64,000 nucleotides of DNA, taken from Streptomyces ferrugineus. Its GTDB lineage: Bacteria > Actinomycetota > Actinomycetes > Streptomycetales > Streptomycetaceae. Position numbers and translations under genes: made by a program. The stretch spans positions 9,647,001-9,711,000 of the forward strand of contig NZ_CP063373.1 in the NCBI RefSeq assembly GCF_015160855.1, written 5' to 3'. Below, one piece after another: positions 63,769-64,000 of the stretch; position 1 is the first letter of the stretch; each line of letters opens with the position of its first letter. Under the pieces are notes generated by a model, which ran no database searches, had not been told where the DNA came from, and worked only from the letters and a program-made list of their open reading frames with translations.

Positions 63769-64000
63769 TCACAGAGGCGTCGCCGCGCGCAGGATGAGGA
63801 CCATCGTCACCGCCGAGTTCGCGGACGACATCGCCGATACGGCCGTCCCCGCGGCCGCGCCCCACGCCGCCAGCCCCACCGAGGTGAACAGCGACGGCCA
63901 GCGCCGCGCCACCGGCGCCGGCCCCAGCAGCGCGGCCACCCGGCGCGGCACCGGCCCCGGCGCCGCGAGGCCGGCCAGGGTCGCGGCCGGGGCACCCCGG
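63769..64000 (-). CDS. M56 family metallopeptidase, C-terminal end (partial)
   Basis: The last 76 or so codons of a membrane protein whose start lies beyond the window. The tail (PVPRRVAALLGPAP, then a final membrane segment and SSANSAVTMVLILRAATPL) matches BlaR1-like M56 peptidases of Streptomyces. These are usually beside a BlaI regulator, which may lie further right. The HExxH site is outside the window. Confidence 0.75.
   Translation of the reverse strand, partial: RGAPAATLAGLAAPGPVPRRVAALLGPAPVARRWPSLFTSVGLAAWGAAAGTAVSAMSSANSAVTMVLILRAATPL

Overview
The window is very GC-rich, with strong codon bias, many GTG/TTG starts and families typical of Streptomyces: DUF317, DUF6879, XRE-DUF5753, Pr6Pr and MobC/relaxase mobile elements. 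I read it as a Streptomyces (or close relative) chromosome carrying a large integrated element. The species cannot be named from this sequence.

Layout. (1) 1-3843 is chromosomal backbone: the 3' part of a class A penicillin-binding protein, a GatB/YqeY protein, a metallophosphoesterase and a Pr6Pr-type membrane protein, ending at an intact tRNA-Pro(CGG), 3844-3917. (2) 3871-54890 is an integrated island of about 51 kb. A 48-bp 3' segment of the tRNA is repeated exactly at 54843-54890, giving attL and attR, and a second 26-bp direct repeat lies just inside each end. The left part holds the mobility core: tyrosine integrase with an embedded LacI-type helix-turn-helix, a HTH/excisionase-like protein, an XRE regulator, a replication initiator with in-gene iterons, a DnaC-like ATPase, a multi-TM protein, MobC and a relaxase, followed by a 24-bp-period array of palindromes. 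No TraB/FtsK-like translocase is visible, so the element looks mobilizable rather than self-conjugative. (3) 54891-64000 is chromosomal again: DinB, a Tes-like radical SAM/methyltransferase/CDP-alcohol phosphotransferase group, SRPBCC proteins, TfoX-N, a peroxiredoxin with a TetR regulator, an acyltransferase, TerB and the 3' end of an M56 peptidase.

Island cargo, left to right: an XRE-DUF488 fusion, an unknown protein and a frameshifted HEPN-type DUF3644 gene (4.1-6.9 kb); DUF317 and a zinc-ribbon protein (15.7-17 kb); a tightly coupled run of DUF6879/XRE regulators, degenerate Nudix protein, 28-aa membrane peptide, DapF-like epimerase, D-Ala-D-Ala-ligase-like ATP-grasp enzyme, C39-like cysteine peptidase and a stand-alone MurF C-terminal domain (17.3-23.2 kb); a redox/transport block rich in regulators, with a duplicated MarR and NAD(P)-binding pair, two histidine kinase/response regulator pairs next to transporters, and several operator palindromes (23.3-47.3 kb); an attP-like tRNA-Gly(CCC) fragment (47.66 kb); a two-gene membrane system whose proteins share an Asn/Gly motif; an IS256-family element; and a STAND-type ATPase (47.9-54.6 kb).

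The best candidates for something undescribed are the DapF/ATP-grasp/C39/MurF-C module, the paired Asn/Gly-motif membrane system beside the STAND ATPase, the LacI-HTH integrase, and the Tes-like lipid group to the right of the island.
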